A stretch of 34,208 bases of DNA from Lentisphaerae bacterium GWF2_49_21. GTDB lineage: Bacteria > Verrucomicrobiota > Lentisphaeria > Victivallales > GWF2-50-93. Below, one piece after another: positions 7,746 through 16,914 of the stretch. Position numbers and translations under genes: made by a program. The stretch covers positions 1-34,208 of the forward strand of contig MHBH01000022.1 of the NCBI GenBank assembly GCA_001804805.1, given 5' to 3'. Every line of letters starts with the position of its first letter. Positions within the stretch are counted from its first letter, which is position 1. The notes under the pieces are model-generated. The model saw nothing but the letters and a program-made list of their open reading frames with translations, did not search any database and was not told the origin of the DNA.

Positions 7746-10739
7746 ATGAAATCATTGAAATGTCTTGCTGTAATGTTGTCCATGCTGGCTGCGAGTTTCG
7801 CAGGAGCCGCGCCAAAATATCTTGAACTTGACAAGGCGGCGAATTCCAATTTCGAGGATGATGGTGTTGCCGACAACGGGAAGGGTGGATGGACTGACGA
7901 AGGTATAAACGACATGGTCATTTATCCGGAGCTGAAGTTCGGGGAGAATGTCCGCAACGGATACAAGTTCAAGCTCGTAGATCCTGCCGCGAACAGCGGT
8001 AATGCCGTCATCATCCTCAAGGGCGCGGAGCGCTGCAAGGACAAACCTCAGGAGGTTGCGGTGAAGGTTCCGTCGTACAAGGCGAAATACCTCTACTTCG
8101 TCCAGAATTCTGCCGCACAGGCGAAAGGCGAGCAGAAGAACTACGTGGTAGCGGTCTATACCGTAAAATATGAAGACGGGACTTCTGTGGATATCGAAAA
8201 TCATGACGGGGTCGAGATCCGGCAGTGGTGGACCGGCAACTGGTGGGACAACAGCGAAAGGAAAAGCTGGCCGATGTACATGGGGCGCAATTTCTATTCG
8301 CTCAAATGGAGCCAGCATATCGGGCTATGGGCTATGCAGTGGGAGAATCCGAATCCGGGCAAGGCGATAACCGAGATCAATTTCAAATCTGCAGGGAAAG
8401 CCGTGCCGATCATCTGGGCGGTGACTTTCGATGACGACAATTATTTTACGAACCCGGACATCAAGGCGGACTTCAAGCGTCCTGATGGGCCCCCGGAAGG
8501 TTTCTTCGACAAGAGGATCGCTCAGGAGCAGGAACGGCTCTTTTCCGAGATGAAGAAGGTTGGTGCAGCGAAAGGCATACGCAGGATAGAGCTGATAAAG
8601 CCTGATCTTGTAGCAGTCACCATAGATACTGTTGTCGCTGGCGGGGTCGGGCAGGGTGAGGCAAAGGCTTCGGCGCTGCAAAAGGAGGGAAGTTTCACAG
8701 TGAAGTCCTCCGACGGCAAGGATGCGGATTTCGCAAATGACACGAATCCTGCAAAGGTCGGAAGACATTCCTACAAGTATGACTCTGTCGACATCGGCGC
8801 TTTCCCCGGCAACCACCTCTACTGGCACACTTACTATCTCAAATTGTCAAAAGCGCTGAAGGCAGGAGGCAAATATCTGGTTTCGGTGAAGGGTATTCCA
8901 GTTGAATTCACAGCTTCGATGGAATTGGACTGCTCCGAGAAGACAGCGACTCCGGTGATCAAGGTCAACCAGGGCGCGTATTCATCGAAGGCTTCAAGGA
9001 GATATGCGTATCTTGGATGGTGGGGGGGCGACTTAGGGCCTCAGGACTTTTCAGAATTCAAGAAGTTCACGCTGGTGGACGAGAAGTCGGGCGCCGTGGT
9101 TTTCACCGGCGACATCAAGCTGAGGAGATCCTCTGAGGATCCCGGAAAGGACCCTAAATTAAAGCAGTCGGGGATAAGCGGCGAAAACGTGTATGAACTT
9201 GATTTCTCCGCATATGGAAAGCCCGGAAGATACTTCATACAGATTCCAGGATTCGCAAGCTCGAGCCCGTTCGGCATAGGCGGGGACGACATGAGGAACT
9301 GCTATTATACGACGATGCGCGGGTTCCTTGTCCAACGCTGCGGATGCGAACTTACTAAGGACGTTACAGATTATCCAAGACCCGCGTGCCATCTGAAGAA
9401 CTACGAGAGCGGGCACCTTGTCTATGGATGCAACGAGAAGTATGTGGATGGCAAGCCAGTGATACAGAACAAGCCCATGAAGGAAGGTGAACCCGTCAAG
9501 GAATTCCGCGGCGGCTACCATGACGCCGGAGATTTCGACCTGTTCTACGGCCATCTGCTCGCGTCCTCGATGACGATGATCGCATTCGAGTTCCAGCCCG
9601 ATGTATTCAAGGACGGCGACCTGAAGCTTCCCGAGAGCGGGAATAAGATCCCGGACATCCTTGACGAGGCCGAGTGGGGTCTCAAGTTCTATGCCGACAC
9701 GCAGGACGCCGATGGCGGAGTCTATGCCGGCCGTGGCAATGATGAGGACTATATTTACAAGGAATGGAAGAACGAGTTCAAGAAGTGGAAGGAGATGAAT
9801 CCCGACTGGAAGAAGTACGGTGACAATCCACCCTACGGTAATTTCTTCCCCAGCATGGGCTCATCGTTCACCTTTGCGGCGGTTGCCGCCCAGTATTCGC
9901 GCTGCGTGAAGAATTATGACGCCAAGAAGGCCGAGCTCTATCTTGCCAAGGCGAAGAAGGCATACGAATGGGCCGAGAAGCACCAAGCCGAAGGATATGA
10001 GAAGGAAGGAATCTCCTACGGAAGGGTCGAATGGAAGAAGGCCTGGGTATGGGCGGCTTCCGAGATGTTCAAGACAACTGGCGAGAAGAAGTACAGTGAC
10101 GATGTCGTCAGGCTCGCCGACAAGAAGGAGGACGCCTTCAAGAGCCCTTGGAACCAGGCGTACAGCATGCCGTTCTTCAAGTGGGCCTATGCGAGCGCGA
10201 AGAATCCCGGAGTCGATAATAAGGTGCAGAAGGAACTGGCCGACAGCATCGTGAAGTGCGCGAACGATGTTGTCAAGAATAACGAGAGCCACGCCTACAG
10301 GATGGGCAACGGCAGGGAGAGCGGCGGCTGGGGCAGCAACGTGGGCGGCGGCTATTACGCATACTCCTGCCTGATGGCGTACATGCTGACAGGCGAACAG
10401 AAATATCTGGATGCCGCCTGCGCAAATGCGGACTACCAGCTGGGCGCCAATCCGCTGTCACGCTCCTTCGTGACCGGAATAGGTGCGCGTCCTCCGGAAC
10501 ATCCCGAAATCAGGGGATGGCTCTACAAGGACAATGTGCCGGCACCTGGAATCTCAGTGTTCGGTCCGGGCGGGGACAGCAAGTCCCTTGGCGGAGCGTA
10601 TCCTGCGGAAGTTCCGCTCTGGAGATGCTGGCTTGACAACAGGGTCTCGGCGCTGCACAGCGAATTCACGGTCGGAAGCACTATCGGCGAATCCGGAATC
10701 CTCTATTCCCTCCTGTGGGCTGTGGAGAACAAAAAATGA
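7746..10739 (+). CDS. Secreted glycoside hydrolase family 9 enzyme with N-terminal beta-sandwich domain
   Basis: Secreted endo-beta-glucanase-type enzyme, 997 residues. A signal peptide (MKSLKCLAVMLSMLAASFAGA) is followed by about 230 residues resembling a carbohydrate-binding beta-sandwich (YTVKYEDGTSV, EIRQWWTGNWWD, WENPNPGKAITEI). The CelD_N-type immunoglobulin-like domain starts at about 405 (IKVNQGAY), and the GH9 (alpha/alpha)6 catalytic domain follows. The catalytic-base motif is GGYHDAGDFD (about 588-597); the C-terminal acid lies in HSEFTVG (about 970-976). LPESGNKIPDILDEAEWGL is another GH9 hallmark. The start ATG 7746 has GGGGAG at 7733-7738. The stop overlaps the ATG of the next GH9 (ATGA). 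Substrate is probably a beta-1,4-glucan or related polymer; exact specificity cannot be read from sequence. Confidence 0.88.
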   Translation: MKSLKCLAVMLSMLAASFAGAAPKYLELDKAANSNFEDDGVADNGKGGWTDEGINDMVIYPELKFGENVRNGYKFKLVDPAANSGNAVIILKGAERCKDKPQEVAVKVPSYKAKYLYFVQNSAAQAKGEQKNYVVAVYTVKYEDGTSVDIENHDGVEIRQWWTGNWWDNSERKSWPMYMGRNFYSLKWSQHIGLWAMQWENPNPGKAITEINFKSAGKAVPIIWAVTFDDDNYFTNPDIKADFKRPDGPPEGFFDKRIAQEQERLFSEMKKVGAAKGIRRIELIKPDLVAVTIDTVVAGGVGQGEAKASALQKEGSFTVKSSDGKDADFANDTNPAKVGRHSYKYDSVDIGAFPGNHLYWHTYYLKLSKALKAGGKYLVSVKGIPVEFTASMELDCSEKTATPVIKVNQGAYSSKASRRYAYLGWWGGDLGPQDFSEFKKFTLVDEKSGAVVFTGDIKLRRSSEDPGKDPKLKQSGISGENVYELDFSAYGKPGRYFIQIPGFASSSPFGIGGDDMRNCYYTTMRGFLVQRCGCELTKDVTDYPRPACHLKNYESGHLVYGCNEKYVDGKPVIQNKPMKEGEPVKEFRGGYHDAGDFDLFYGHLLASSMTMIAFEFQPDVFKDGDLKLPESGNKIPDILDEAEWGLKFYADTQDADGGVYAGRGNDEDYIYKEWKNEFKKWKEMNPDWKKYGDNPPYGNFFPSMGSSFTFAAVAAQYSRCVKNYDAKKAELYLAKAKKAYEWAEKHQAEGYEKEGISYGRVEWKKAWVWAASEMFKTTGEKKYSDDVVRLADKKEDAFKSPWNQAYSMPFFKWAYASAKNPGVDNKVQKELADSIVKCANDVVKNNESHAYRMGNGRESGGWGSNVGGGYYAYSCLMAYMLTGEQKYLDAACANADYQLGANPLSRSFVTGIGARPPEHPEIRGWLYKDNVPAPGISVFGPGGDSKSLGGAYPAEVPLWRCWLDNRVSALHSEFTVGSTIGESGILYSLLWAVENKK

Positions 10740-13276
10740 AAATAAGCCTGCTAGCCATTTCTTTTTTAATTTTATTTTCCGCATCCCTTTATGCGGAAAA
10801 TAAAATTGACAGGATATACGTGTTGACGCCGGAATGGATCGTTCTCGCCAGCAGCTACATGGACGAGACCGACGAGCTGATCTACAAGGAGAAGAAGGAG
10901 GACTTTGACAAGATCCTCCCCGAGATCGAGAAACTGGAGAAGGACGAGAGGACGAACTGGGTGCTGATAAAGAAGCGCACCAGGATATGGCAGAACGCCT
11001 ATGAGAAGTTCAGCACGCAGCATCTGCAGCTGTCGGATCCAAAGTTCTTCTCGGTGACATCCGACGACGATGCGAAGTTCGCACAGCCGCAGGTTCCGGT
11101 GAAGTCGGTGCCGTGGGTGAATTCCCTGGGTGACAGGAAGTACCGTGAGGGTTCACCGCTGAGAGGCTGTTTCAGCTACGAGATCGGCCACTACGCATAC
11201 CTGAAGCTTCCTTTCCCGCTGCAGAACGGGAAGAGTTATGCCGTCAAGCAGGCGGACGGCAGGACGGGCTCGTTCGTCTTTGACGACAGGAAGACTGTCA
11301 ACCGCGCGATCAAGGTTAACCAGGCGGGATATCTTGAGGATGCCCCGCAGAAGTTCGCATATCTTGGAGCCTGGATCCCGTCGGTGGGGGCGGTTGACTA
11401 TTCTGCGTATCCCGAGTTCAAGGTGTTGAAGGCCGCAGACATGTCTGAAGCGTTCAGCGGCAAGATCGCGCTCAGGGCGAAGGATGAGAAGAAATGGGGA
11501 TATAATGGCGGTCAGAGCTATTCCGGGGAAGATGTTTATGAAATGGATTTCAGCACGTTCAAGACGCCTGGCAAGTATTTCATATATGTGCCTGGGCTTG
11601 GCAGGAGCTGGGATCTTGAAATCGGGAAGAACGCGATCGGCGAAGCATTTTATACGGCCGCGAGGGGCATGTACCACCAGCGCTGCGGCTGTGCCCTTGA
11701 CGCCAAGCACACGGCCTGGACGAGGGGGCTTTGCCATCCTCCGCCGGTATACGGCTGCAAATTGATAGGCGGCGGCGGCAACTGGTTCCTAGAGAGCGGC
11801 GACAAGGCCGCGAAGAACAGCAACAACTTTGATTTTGAGATCATCAAGCAGACGACTGACCTCACGCAGAAATATGACATCTGGGGCGGCTGGCATGACG
11901 CCGCCGACTACGACCGTGGCGAATACCACCACCGCCCCATATGGGACATGCTCGGGCTTTATGAGATAAATCCGAAGGCTTTCACTGATGGGCAGCTCGA
12001 CATCCCCGAGAGCGGAAACGGCATCCCCGATATCATCGACGAGGCGAAATACGGGATAGATCTATGGAAGAGGTCCCAGGACAAGGACGGCGGAGTGAGC
12101 GGCAGGGTCGAGACCACCCAGCATCCCGGCAAGAGGCAGATGCCCGAGTTCGAGAAGTTGAACTTCAGCAGGTCGATACCAACGCGCCAGTGCACGATGT
12201 ACTATGCCGCGAGCGCCGCGATGTTCGCAAGGATCGTCAAGGACTTCGACAAGAAGATGTCGGAGGAATACTGCAACTCCGCAATTGCCGCCTATAGATG
12301 GGCGTCTGATCCGAAGAACTCGCGAGAGAACACTGAGCTGGAGATCATGCTGAAGAATGAGAAGACGAAGAAGGAAGAGAAGACCAAGCTCATATATAAG
12401 GGGAAGGACGAGAGGCTCTGCCTTGCAGGGCTGCATGCGGCGGTCAACCTGTATGTTGTCACCGGTGATGCCGCTTTCCTGAAGGACGCGGAAGAGAAGT
12501 TTGCCAAAGACAGCATCAGGCAGTTCAAGTCCTGGCCTAACTACCTCATTGTGCAGTGGGGGCTGTTCGAATACGCATGGCTCGATCTCAAGGGCGCGAA
12601 CGAAGAGATGCGCAAGACTGCGAAAAATGAGCTGCTGGCCTTTGCCGACCAGGAACTGGAGCCCCAGAAGAAATCCCCATACAGGAACTTCTGGCATGAT
12701 GGCAAGTCGCGCGCATGGGGATCAGGTGTGCCGTCGACCTGGGCGAAGTATGCGATACTTGCCTATTTCCTTTCGAAGGACGAGAAATACAAAAGTTCGG
12801 CCCTGATGAACCTCGATTTCCAGATGGGCTGCAATCCGCTGGGCATGGTCCAGACCACCGGCATAGGCAAGGTCTTTCCATGCGAGATACAGGATATGGA
12901 GAGCAGGGCCGACGGGATTGACGAGCCGGTTCCGGGGATAACGACGTATGGAATAGTGGATATACCTTACTTCGTGCGCCTCAACGTCTACAGCATGGAG
13001 ATTTTCTCAGTGGAAAAAGAGAAGGAGTCCCGCAGGATTTATTTCCTTCCCGAAGGCTTCAAGGTCGACAAGCCCGAGATCCCCATGTGGAGGCAGCTTG
13101 GTCCGCATTCCTCCCTGAATCCCGAGTGCAATGAATTTACCGTCCATGAGACGATGGGGCAGACTGTCCTCATGCTAGGAGCTTTCCTCGGAGAAGGCTG
13201 GATGCCGGACAAGTCCCTGAAGGAAAGGAAACCGCGCAAATACGATGAGCTGGAAGGATATTTCTGGCTGCCATAG
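10736..13276 (+). CDS. Secreted glycoside hydrolase family 9 enzyme
   Basis: Second GH9 of the operon, 846 residues. Signal peptide MKISLLAISFLILFSASLYA; then a charged, partly helical N-terminal region (about 25-110), a CelD_N-type domain from about 191 (IKVNQAGYLEDAPQ) and the catalytic domain. The catalytic-base motif is GGWHDAADYD (about 383-392) and the C-terminal acid is in ECNEFTV (about 796-802). LDIPESGNGIPDIIDEAKYG supports GH9. The start is the ATG overlapping the previous stop; an upstream in-frame ATG at 10715 lies inside the previous gene and would spoil the signal peptide. The signal-peptide codons contain a perfect 17-bp stem-loop (10768-10807). Its low identity to the flanking GH9 genes suggests complementary substrate roles, which is inference. 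Confidence 0.88.
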   Translation: MKISLLAISFLILFSASLYAENKIDRIYVLTPEWIVLASSYMDETDELIYKEKKEDFDKILPEIEKLEKDERTNWVLIKKRTRIWQNAYEKFSTQHLQLSDPKFFSVTSDDDAKFAQPQVPVKSVPWVNSLGDRKYREGSPLRGCFSYEIGHYAYLKLPFPLQNGKSYAVKQADGRTGSFVFDDRKTVNRAIKVNQAGYLEDAPQKFAYLGAWIPSVGAVDYSAYPEFKVLKAADMSEAFSGKIALRAKDEKKWGYNGGQSYSGEDVYEMDFSTFKTPGKYFIYVPGLGRSWDLEIGKNAIGEAFYTAARGMYHQRCGCALDAKHTAWTRGLCHPPPVYGCKLIGGGGNWFLESGDKAAKNSNNFDFEIIKQTTDLTQKYDIWGGWHDAADYDRGEYHHRPIWDMLGLYEINPKAFTDGQLDIPESGNGIPDIIDEAKYGIDLWKRSQDKDGGVSGRVETTQHPGKRQMPEFEKLNFSRSIPTRQCTMYYAASAAMFARIVKDFDKKMSEEYCNSAIAAYRWASDPKNSRENTELEIMLKNEKTKKEEKTKLIYKGKDERLCLAGLHAAVNLYVVTGDAAFLKDAEEKFAKDSIRQFKSWPNYLIVQWGLFEYAWLDLKGANEEMRKTAKNELLAFADQELEPQKKSPYRNFWHDGKSRAWGSGVPSTWAKYAILAYFLSKDEKYKSSALMNLDFQMGCNPLGMVQTTGIGKVFPCEIQDMESRADGIDEPVPGITTYGIVDIPYFVRLNVYSMEIFSVEKEKESRRIYFLPEGFKVDKPEIPMWRQLGPHSSLNPECNEFTVHETMGQTVLMLGAFLGEGWMPDKSLKERKPRKYDELEGYFWLP
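10768..10807. repeat. Perfect 17-bp stem-loop inside the GH9 signal-peptide codons
   Basis: AATTTTATTTTCCGCAT (10768-10784), a 6-nt loop (CCCTTT) and the exact complement (10791-10807). It begins 28 bp after the GH9 gene's ATG was read and encodes the hydrophobic core and cleavage site. A run of T (10762-10767) precedes it. There is no T-tract after it on either strand, so it is not a standard terminator. Confidence 0.92.
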
Positions 13277-13300
13277 GCAATGCTAAAAAGTGGGGTGTTC

Positions 13301-14242
13301 ATGAGATATTCGCATAAATTCACTTTGATCGAGCTGCTGGCTGTGCCAGCCGTAGCCACACGGGCGAAGGCAAGCTCTAAAAGCGTATTTACGCTTATAG
13401 AGCTGTTGGTAGTAATTGCGATCATCGCAATACTGGCGGCGCTTCTGCTCCCTGCGCTCAAGAGAGCAAAGGATTACTCATATCAGGCGTTGTGCCTGAG
13501 CATGCTCAGACAGCATGGTCTCGGAGTCATGGACTACACGATGGATAATTCGGAGGTGCTTCCGGGCGCCGTTTCAGGAAGCACGGATTCGGGTGGACAT
13601 GTCACGAGCGAATGGGAGTATTTTTTCAGCCACAGTCTTTCCGCCGATATTGGTGACGGCAGCAACCAGCAGAACCTTGCAACGTTTTATAACCTGGATC
13701 CCGTGCAACAGACTGAGAATGGATGGGGTGTATGCCATTCGGAGAATTACAATGCGGGCAGGGATTCAAGCACCGTGAAGGGGGAAGCAAAAGTCCAGAA
13801 CTACTGCTGTCCGGCATACATCAGGAGATGGCGCAACAACAGCATCTCTTTCTTTGAAAGTGCAGGAAATCAGTATAAGGAAGCCCCTTACAGGCGAGGC
13901 TACATCCATGCTTTCTCCACTGACGGAACAGACGGCGGCCCTTACCGCGGATCACCGGGATGGAGGAAGCTTTCAACTATAGGCACAAGGACAGCCGCCA
14001 ACTACTCGTCCGGATGGTCCTACTACTGGTCGCAGAACACAAGGCCGGACAAGCTGGTCATCATATGCGACTACAAGTTCCCGACGAACATCAACGATGT
14101 ATTGCCGTATTGCAAAGGGAACGGACATCCCTCCGGATACAGTTACCTGACTCTTGACGGTGCGGTAAGATTTTCCCCGACGCAGAACATCCAGCAGTTC
14201 ACCGGATGGGACGCCGCGCCGGGCTGGGTGCTTCTGGATTGA
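13301..14242 (+). CDS. Prepilin/pseudopilin with doubled N-terminal methylation motif
   Basis: Secreted type IV-pilin-like protein, 313 residues, of the family abundant in Lentisphaerae and Planctomycetes. It carries two prepilin motifs: KFTLIELLAV (from about residue 6) and [20 protein letters not shown] (from about residue 29), separated by a short Ala/Lys-rich linker. Only the second is followed by the full hydrophobic helix. The position before Phe is Lys and Val respectively instead of the canonical Gly. The C-terminus has GHPSGYSYLTLDG, an H-x9-DG motif. I choose ATG 13301 over ATG 13280 because GTGGGG lies at 13290-13295. It sits 24 bp after a GH9 gene and 50 bp before the next, so it is part of the hydrolase operon. 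Its role (surface attachment, or pseudopilus for type II export) is inferred. Confidence 0.83.
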   Translation: MRYSHKFTLIELLAVPAVATRAKASSKSVFTLIELLVVIAIIAILAALLLPALKRAKDYSYQALCLSMLRQHGLGVMDYTMDNSEVLPGAVSGSTDSGGHVTSEWEYFFSHSLSADIGDGSNQQNLATFYNLDPVQQTENGWGVCHSENYNAGRDSSTVKGEAKVQNYCCPAYIRRWRNNSISFFESAGNQYKEAPYRRGYIHAFSTDGTDGGPYRGSPGWRKLSTIGTRTAANYSSGWSYYWSQNTRPDKLVIICDYKFPTNINDVLPYCKGNGHPSGYSYLTLDGAVRFSPTQNIQQFTGWDAAPGWVLLD

Positions 14243-14292
14243 AAATGTTTAAAAAATCAGCAGAATAGTAAAAAGTAAAAATGGGGAGCGTT

Positions 14293-16914
14293 ATGAGGAT
14301 CAAATTTGTTGCAGCGGCGTTCGTTTCCGCCTGTGGGATAATTCCATTTTTAAACGCGGGGCCATTGGAAGATTTCCAGAATCTGCCGGACAACCGCGTG
14401 GCTGTCAGGACATCACTGGGTGTCCGTAGCGCAAAGGCTTTAAGCGGGACGCAGATCCAGGTTGTGATCGGAATGAGTTCCACCCCGGTGTCGGCGGATC
14501 CGGCCGCATACAGGATCATCAGCTTCAAGGATCCGAACTATGCATACGAGAAATTCGTAATGCCTGCCAAAGCCGAATTGAAGACCGAACTGGAAGCCGA
14601 AGGTCCTGTGGGATGCCCTTTCAGGAAATTCGAAAAGTCCGTCGTCACCCTTGATCTTCCTTCTCCGATGCAGAACGGGGTCGAATACTATGTTGTCGCG
14701 CAGGGTGCAAAAGACCGCTTGGTCACAGGGGCGCATACAGCCGCCAGCTTTGTCTTTGGAAAACAGGATGCAGTGAATGGGAAAAATGATGTCGACATGG
14801 CTGTGCTGGGGCTCAGGCAGCTGGAGTCGGTTGGCAACGGGCTCATAAGGCTCGAGTTTGGTCCGGCCTTTTCGGCGGACTCATGTGGCAATCTGGACAA
14901 TTATACTATCAAGGTGAATGGGGCGCAGGTGAAGCCCATGAATTATGGAAGATATACGAAGATTGATACTTATCTTCCGGAGGGATGGCCGTTCCAGGCG
15001 ATCCAGATGCATTCCATATTCCTCCAGCTCCCGCAGGCGTTGAAGGATGGAGACAAGGTGGAGGTGGAGGTCTCAAAAAATATCACTACAGCATGGAACA
15101 GGGTGTCGATCGTTTTCAGCTCCAGAACCACGGTAAGCAATTCGATAAAGGTGAACCAGATCGGATATCTCGCCGATTCTCCTGTCAAGATCGCGTATCT
15201 CGGGAAATGGATGGGGTCTTTTCCCGAAATGAAGAATGCCGCGGCCGGCCAGGGACCTGCGCTCTCATTTCCACAGGAGCCGGAATTCAAGGTCTGCAAT
15301 CTGAAGGATGGCGCAGCCGTCTTCACAGGAAAATCCAGACTTGTCCACAAGTCCGGAGATTTCAACGAAGGAGTATACAAGGTCGACCATTCCGGAGAGA
15401 ATGTATATCTGCTGGACTTCACGGAATTCAAGACGGCGGGGAACTACTATGTCAGTGTTGATGGCGTCGGAAGGAGTCTTCCATTCAGCATAGGCGACGA
15501 TGTGTATGCCAAAGCGTTTGAGATCCAGTCCTATGGCGTTTTCGTGCAGCGTTGCGGGATTGAGCTGAAGCCTCCGTACTCGGAATGGCACAGGATTGCC
15601 TGCCACAACAAGGGCCAGCTGGTCACCGCGAAAAGCAGGCTCGAGGGCGAGTTCGCCGATGCCAAACGACTGGTGATGAAGCCCGGCACGAACGAACCTG
15701 TCAAGCTGAACGTCAGCGGCGGACATCATGACGCTGGCGACTACAATCCCCGCGCACACCTCGATGTCGCGCAGAAGCTCATGGACGCATATGAGATCGC
15801 ACCGCAGAAGTTCTTCGACGGACAGCTCAACATTCCGGAAAAGGGAAATGGAATTCCGGACATCTTGGACGAAGCGTACTGGGCCTTGAAGATCTGGATC
15901 GGTCTCCAGGACGCCGATGGAGGAGTCTATAATGGAACTGAAAGCGACGGTGATCCGAATTTCATGCAGACTGTCGAACTTGACATCAAAGGCGATTTCG
16001 CATATCCGAAGGATGCCTGGGGATCGTACAATTTCGCAGGAGCCTTCGCAAAGGCGTCGAGGCTCTGGAAATCTATTGGAAGAACAAAGGAAGCGGAAGA
16101 TTTCCTTGCAAGAGCTAAGAGAGCATATGAATGGGCTGAGAAGAATCCCGACAAGCTGAAGGTCGAAAAGGACGGGATGTATTATCTGAGTCCGAAGGCA
16201 TATGCGGCGGCAGAACTGCTCTGTACGACTGGCGAGGCCAAGTACAACAAGGACTTCATGGATGTCTGCGTAATCGCCAAGAAGCCTGATGCTCCGATTG
16301 AAGATTACGGCAAATATGATCAGCGGCTTGCGTGCTGGGCGTATCTGCAGTGCAAGCCGGAAAATGCTGACCAGTCCGTGCAGGGAAATATAAGGAAGGG
16401 CATCATCGCAAACGCCGACTATTTCATCGCCCAATGCTCTACGATGGGATACGGGTTCATAAGGAATCCGTGGTCGCCGATAAACTGGGGCACGGGAGCA
16501 TATGAGAATTTCCTTCCGGTGGTCGTGTGGTCGTACAAGCTGACCGGCGACAAGAAGTATCTAAACTGGATCATAAGGACCTGCGACAACACTCTTGGCG
16601 CGAATCCGATGAACATCAGCTATATCACCGGTGCAGGAACCAGGACCGTGCGTGCTCCGCTGCATAACAGCCGCTACAGCCATTTTGGCGAAGTGGTCAA
16701 CGGCCAGCAGGTTGAAGGTCCCGTGCAGAAGGGTGATGGATACAGGGTATTGGAATCCACATATCCCAAGATACAGGACAAGTTCGCGAACCTATATACT
16801 TTTGTTGATCTTCATTTCGCCATCGGCATGGACGAAGGGGTCGTTCCAAACCAGGCTCAGAGCATGGCTGTTTTCGGACTCCTTCTGCCTGACAGGAAAG
16901 GGAACGGCAAATGA
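14293..16914 (+). CDS. Secreted glycoside hydrolase family 9 enzyme
   Basis: Third GH9, 873 residues. Signal peptide MRIKFVAAAFVSACGIIPFL ending near NA; an N-terminal beta-rich region (about 25-275), a CelD_N-type domain from about 284 (IKVNQIGYLADSP) and a catalytic domain with GGHHDAGDYN (about 475-484) as catalytic-base motif and LNIPEKGNGIPDILDEAYWAL. The C-terminal acid is probably the Glu of GMDEGVV (about 843-849), where the usual Asn-Glu is Asp-Glu. ATG 14293 is preferred to ATG 14281 because GGGAG (14283-14287) is then correctly spaced and the same leader pattern precedes the first GH9 gene. The stop overlaps the next start. It is expected to act outside the cytoplasm on a beta-glucan-like polymer. 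Confidence 0.86.
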   Translation: MRIKFVAAAFVSACGIIPFLNAGPLEDFQNLPDNRVAVRTSLGVRSAKALSGTQIQVVIGMSSTPVSADPAAYRIISFKDPNYAYEKFVMPAKAELKTELEAEGPVGCPFRKFEKSVVTLDLPSPMQNGVEYYVVAQGAKDRLVTGAHTAASFVFGKQDAVNGKNDVDMAVLGLRQLESVGNGLIRLEFGPAFSADSCGNLDNYTIKVNGAQVKPMNYGRYTKIDTYLPEGWPFQAIQMHSIFLQLPQALKDGDKVEVEVSKNITTAWNRVSIVFSSRTTVSNSIKVNQIGYLADSPVKIAYLGKWMGSFPEMKNAAAGQGPALSFPQEPEFKVCNLKDGAAVFTGKSRLVHKSGDFNEGVYKVDHSGENVYLLDFTEFKTAGNYYVSVDGVGRSLPFSIGDDVYAKAFEIQSYGVFVQRCGIELKPPYSEWHRIACHNKGQLVTAKSRLEGEFADAKRLVMKPGTNEPVKLNVSGGHHDAGDYNPRAHLDVAQKLMDAYEIAPQKFFDGQLNIPEKGNGIPDILDEAYWALKIWIGLQDADGGVYNGTESDGDPNFMQTVELDIKGDFAYPKDAWGSYNFAGAFAKASRLWKSIGRTKEAEDFLARAKRAYEWAEKNPDKLKVEKDGMYYLSPKAYAAAELLCTTGEAKYNKDFMDVCVIAKKPDAPIEDYGKYDQRLACWAYLQCKPENADQSVQGNIRKGIIANADYFIAQCSTMGYGFIRNPWSPINWGTGAYENFLPVVVWSYKLTGDKKYLNWIIRTCDNTLGANPMNISYITGAGTRTVRAPLHNSRYSHFGEVVNGQQVEGPVQKGDGYRVLESTYPKIQDKFANLYTFVDLHFAIGMDEGVVPNQAQSMAVFGLLLPDRKGNGK

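Noticed and set aside
15265-16434. 389-residue open frame on the minus strand
   Set aside because: Antisense to the third GH9 catalytic domain; no motif and no ribosome binding site.
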